Shown: positions 5,713-8,004 of the stretch, piece by piece
Layout of the letters: every line of letters begins with the position of its first letter
How positions within the stretch are numbered: position 1 is the stretch's first letter
The notes under the pieces: generated by a model
Seen by the model: the letters and a program-made list of their open reading frames with translations, nothing else
Database searches by the model: none
Told to the model about the DNA's origin: nothing
Position numbers and translations under genes: made by a program
From: Acidobacteriaceae bacterium
GTDB lineage: Bacteria; Acidobacteriota; Terriglobia; Terriglobales; Acidobacteriaceae
Length of the DNA: 8,004 nt
Direction of reading: 5' to 3'
Assembly (NCBI GenBank): GCA_003166055.1
Contig: PMWR01000213.1
Location: 1 to 8,004 of the forward strand

Positions 5713-7670
5713 GCAGGCACCGGCGATCGCGCGATGGTCAGCACGGTGATGTCGTCTTCCTGGCCAAAGGCCTGCGCGGCCTGCGCTACTTTTTCCGCGG
5801 ACTCGCGAGAGATGACTGCAGTGCGCTCGAACCCGAACAGAGCGCCGTTCTTTTCACGAGCTTCCACCACGCCGTCGGTGAGCAGCGTGAGCTGCTGGTT
5901 GGGGGCGAGTTGGAACGTGGACTCAGCGTATGTGGATTCGGCGGCAAGTCCGAGTGGAAGGCCGTTTTCGAGCGGGAGTTCATTGCCGATGAGATAGGGT
6001 GCAATGTGGCCGGCGTTGGCGATCGTCAGGCGGCCGTCGGCATCGGCGCGGAGGACGAGGCAGGTGGTGAATCCACCGTTGCTGCGGGCCAGCATCCGCT
6101 GATTCATCGCCGCGAGGATTTCGCCGGGGCTTTGCGTGTAGTGAGCGAGAGTTCGCAGTGTGCCAACGAGAAGTGACACAGTCATGGCGGCGGGCATTCC
6201 CTTGCCGCTGACATCGCCGATGACTACGAGGACTCCGCCCGTTTTGATGGGCAGGATCTGGAAGAAGTCACCGCCAACCTGGCCTGCGGGCCTGTAGGTG
6301 CTATGCAGGATGAAGCCGGGAGTCGCGGGTATGTCTTCAGGGATAAGTACGTGCTGGACGATGCGCGCGGCCTCAAGTTCGGCTGCGACGCGGGCGCGGT
6401 CGCGGGCGATGCCAACGGTGCGCAGCACCAGGAAGAGCAGTACGGCAATATAGAAAATCAGATCGCCGAGGCGATAGAAGTCGACCGAATAGCTTCCAAG
6501 TGGAAGGGAAAAGACCAGGAAGGGATAGAGCGGAGCAAAATGCGCAAACGAAATCAAGTCGCAGACGAGGCTCCAGTAATCGGCGAAACTACCGATAAGA
6601 ATCGCCGGCAGTAGCACACCGGCGTCGCGATTGCCGCGGAGCCAACCCCTGAACAAGAGCGCGGGAAGAATAAATTTCACGATGAGGACAGGAAGATAGA
6701 ATCCAGCGACGTAGAAGTAGAAAGATCCGATGCCGATGGAGTTGAGCGGATTGACGAAGAAAGCGAGGGAGGAAAGAACCTGCAGTGCGAGGAGCCAGCG
6801 CGTACGCGGGAGATGAAGGACCAGGCGAACGAATTCAATGAGGGCGAAGTTTTCGACGCAAAGAGCGACCCACATGAGCATGTAGACAGGGAACGTGAAG
6901 TTGAAACTCATGCGGACCAAAACGGCCATGACAGCGGCTGCGGCAAACAGGTAGACGGAGATGGCAAGGTATTCCCGCTGGGTGCGCATCGCAAGAAAGA
7001 GAGAGACCGAGACGAGAGCAACGACAAGGCTGAGGCCGAAGAGCAGGAAGGGCGGCCCGGCGTTGTGGGCCGCGACATAACTCACAATGAATGGGGCCGA
7101 CTCCTGACTGACGAGATAGACAGATTGGGAACGTAGGGGATCGCTGGTGCCACGGCCCTGGTTGCCCACGCGGTTGAGGGCGAAGCGGAGGGCGAGGACC
7201 AGTTCACCGTTCGGATTAAGGAGGCTGTCTTGAACGGGATAGGCGATCAGGCCACGCTGCGCGGTCCGAAGCTCGTTCTTCATTCCACCATTGCCGCCGA
7301 TGCGGTTGCCGTTGGCGAAGACCTCGTAATGGCCGTTTGCACCAATGATTCCAACGGTCAGATTGCGTGTGCCGGGGCGTAGATGGATGTGGATGCGGTA
7401 CCAGGCATAGGGAATATCGCGATAGCCATAGTCGGTTAGCTGCTTGTCGGTTGAGATGTCTTTCCATGAGCTGTCGTCGAAGGCGGGTGAGGCGTACGCG
7501 GGGTTGTCGCCAGGGGCGAAGAGCCAGTCGGGACCCAGTTTGACGAAGGCGCCAAATTGGGTGGCGTCGACGTGGCGGGGATCGGTCGCGTCGGGCTGTG
7601 CTTGCGCCTGCACTGAGCAAACGGCGGCGAGGAGCAGAATTCCGGAGGCCAGAAGTGTGCGGGGTCGCAT
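5709..7670 (-). CDS. Jelly-roll / 7TM / SpoIIE-type PP2C phosphatase (first of three)
   Basis: This is a predicted receptor-like membrane phosphatase of 653 residues and the probable first gene of the operon. Residues 1-25 form a signal peptide ending AQAQ. A periplasmic jelly-roll-like domain (about 35-190) has GDNPAYASPAFDDSSWKD, YAWYRIHIHL and HYEVFANGNRIG, resembling the sugar-binding domain of family 2 glycoside hydrolases. About seven hydrophobic helices span 206-417, with RGNR at 345-348. A helical linker (418-444, ending ARIVQHVLIP) joins the PP2C domain (about 445-650). Metal-site motifs are complete: GGDFF with D468, GDVSGKG with D486, TDG with D599, and EDD at 638-640. In this family the domain acts on phosphorylated STAS-type regulators; that is family knowledge, and the target here is not visible. 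The ATG at 7670 is the only plausible start before the signal peptide, and it lacks a clear Shine-Dalgarno. A TATAGT lies 7 nt upstream, so leaderless translation is conceivable. Confidence 0.93.
   Translation of the reverse strand: MRPRTLLASGILLLAAVCSVQAQAQPDATDPRHVDATQFGAFVKLGPDWLFAPGDNPAYASPAFDDSSWKDISTDKQLTDYGYRDIPYAWYRIHIHLRPGTRNLTVGIIGANGHYEVFANGNRIGGNGGMKNELRTAQRGLIAYPVQDSLLNPNGELVLALRFALNRVGNQGRGTSDPLRSQSVYLVSQESAPFIVSYVAAHNAGPPFLLFGLSLVVALVSVSLFLAMRTQREYLAISVYLFAAAAVMAVLVRMSFNFTFPVYMLMWVALCVENFALIEFVRLVLHLPRTRWLLALQVLSSLAFFVNPLNSIGIGSFYFYVAGFYLPVLIVKFILPALLFRGWLRGNRDAGVLLPAILIGSFADYWSLVCDLISFAHFAPLYPFLVFSLPLGSYSVDFYRLGDLIFYIAVLLFLVLRTVGIARDRARVAAELEAARIVQHVLIPEDIPATPGFILHSTYRPAGQVGGDFFQILPIKTGGVLVVIGDVSGKGMPAAMTVSLLVGTLRTLAHYTQSPGEILAAMNQRMLARSNGGFTTCLVLRADADGRLTIANAGHIAPYLIGNELPLENGLPLGLAAESTYAESTFQLAPNQQLTLLTDGVVEAREKNGALFGFERTAVISRESAEKVAQAAQAFGQEDDITVLTIARSPVPA
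5741..5780. repeat. 40-bp near-identical copy in C-terminal codons (matches 3801-3840)
   Basis: This is the partner of the copy in the second phosphatase gene, with one mismatch in 40. Wobble positions are conserved too, which suggests recent exchange between the paralogues and not only protein-level constraint. Confidence 0.75.
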
Positions 7671-7677
7671 CGAGGTA

Positions 7678-7683
7678 ACTATA
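7678..7683 (-). promoter_or_regulatory. Possible -10 box of the phosphatase operon
   Basis: TATAGT on the minus strand (five of six matches to TATAAT) ends 7 nt before the ATG at 7670, which would place the transcript start at or next to the start codon. No good -35 hexamer is seen at 16-18 bp. The call rests on the -10 alone. Confidence 0.3.
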
Positions 7684-7702
7684 TCGCAACGTTGGTGCGA
7701 TA
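7682..7702. promoter_or_regulatory. Operator-like inverted repeat in divergent spacer
   Basis: Perfect 7-bp arms TATCGCA (7682-7688) and TGCGATA (7696-7702) are separated by 7 bp. An overlapping perfect 8-bp palindrome, CAACGTTG, lies at 7687-7694. The size and spacing suit a dimeric transcription factor, and the site overlaps the candidate -10 of the phosphatase operon. No regulator gene is visible in the window. Confidence 0.45.
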
Positions 7703-7716
7703 GGCTGAAAGAGGCA

Positions 7717-7730
7717 GGCGGATTTCCGCC
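7717..7730. repeat. Short hairpin GGCGG-ATTT-CCGCC before the carbonic anhydrase start
   Basis: Five G-C pairs close a four-base loop (six pairs if A-T closes a TT loop). It sits 3 bp upstream of the weak Shine-Dalgarno-like GGGGA (7734-7738) that precedes the ATG at 7745. If transcribed, it would lie in the 5' leader of the carbonic anhydrase mRNA. A regulatory role is only a possibility. Confidence 0.35.
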
Positions 7731-7744
7731 GACGGGGACGAATC

Positions 7745-8004
7745 ATGGATCGGTTGATTGAGGGGCACAAGCGGTTTCTTGCCGAGGTGTTTCCGCGGCG
7801 GCGGGACCAGTTTCATCTACTGGCCGAGGGGCAGGCGCCGGAATGGCTGTTCATTACCTGCTCCGACTCCAGGGTGGTGCCGGATCTGATTCTCGGAACC
7901 GGGCCGGGAGACCTGTTCATCACGCGCAATGCTGGCAACGTGGTTCCCATTGCCAGCCACGATGTGGACGGGGTGACAGCAACCATCGAATACGCGGTCG
8001 AGGT
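7745..8004 (+). CDS. Beta-class carbonic anhydrase, N-terminal part (3' end outside window)
   Basis: Beta-carbonic anhydrases are zinc enzymes that interconvert CO2 and bicarbonate in the cytoplasm. The 86 codons visible begin MDRLIEGHKRFLAEVFPRRR. They contain the zinc-site motif CSDSRVVP with C39, D41 and R43, followed by GPGDLFITRNAGNVVP (53-68), both hallmarks of the family. The remaining zinc ligands (the HxxC motif) would lie beyond the right edge. The start is the first ATG in frame and matches the usual distance of about 40 residues to the CSDSR motif; GGGGA lies 6 nt upstream as a weak Shine-Dalgarno. It is transcribed away from the phosphatase operon across a 74-bp spacer, so the two may share a regulatory site. 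No functional link is evident. Confidence 0.95.
   Translation, partial: MDRLIEGHKRFLAEVFPRRRDQFHLLAEGQAPEWLFITCSDSRVVPDLILGTGPGDLFITRNAGNVVPIASHDVDGVTATIEYAVE

Noticed and set aside
1..8004. Mobile elements, CRISPR arrays, tRNA or rRNA genes, defence genes
   Set aside because: I saw no transposase, integrase, regularly spaced repeats or RNA gene signatures. Nearly all of the window is accounted for by six genes.

Overview
The window looks like a chromosomal segment of a GC-rich Gram-negative bacterium. The best guess is an acidobacterium of the Terriglobia/Acidobacteriaceae type. That guess rests on codon bias, on secreted proteins with -AQ- signal-peptide ends, and on stacked membrane SpoIIE-type phosphatases carrying a jelly-roll ectodomain. 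It is inferred from protein style, not from a marker gene.

Layout. Positions 1-837 (minus strand) hold the first 279 codons of ffh, the GTPase subunit of the signal recognition particle, which runs off the left edge. A 110-bp spacer (838-947) with imperfect palindromes follows. Four minus-strand genes then run head to tail from about 7670 down to 948. Three encode membrane-anchored PP2C/SpoIIE-type serine/threonine phosphatases (5709-7670, 3772-5712, 2414-3775). Each of the two junctions between them is a 4-bp ATGA stop/start overlap. The fourth, 20 bp downstream, encodes an exported serine hydrolase of the class C beta-lactamase/penicillin-binding fold (948-2393). At the right edge a beta-carbonic anhydrase gene starts in the opposite direction at 7745 and is cut by the window end. 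The 74-bp divergent spacer (7671-7744) carries a 7+7 inverted repeat overlapping a possible -10 box.

How the genes fit together. The first two phosphatases have a signal peptide, a periplasmic jelly-roll domain, about seven membrane helices, a helical linker and a cytoplasmic PP2C domain with all metal-binding acidic motifs intact. The third has the same membrane, linker and PP2C parts but no ectodomain. Phosphatases of this family usually dephosphorylate STAS-domain anti-sigma antagonists in partner-switching pathways. No STAS protein, anti-sigma kinase or sigma factor is encoded here, so the targets must lie elsewhere. The three are paralogues, and their similarity is patchy: the first and third are closest across most of the catalytic domain, while the first and second share a nearly identical 40-bp stretch at the C-terminal end. 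I see no mobile element, tRNA, rRNA or CRISPR array. The phosphatase cassette is the most unusual part of the window.
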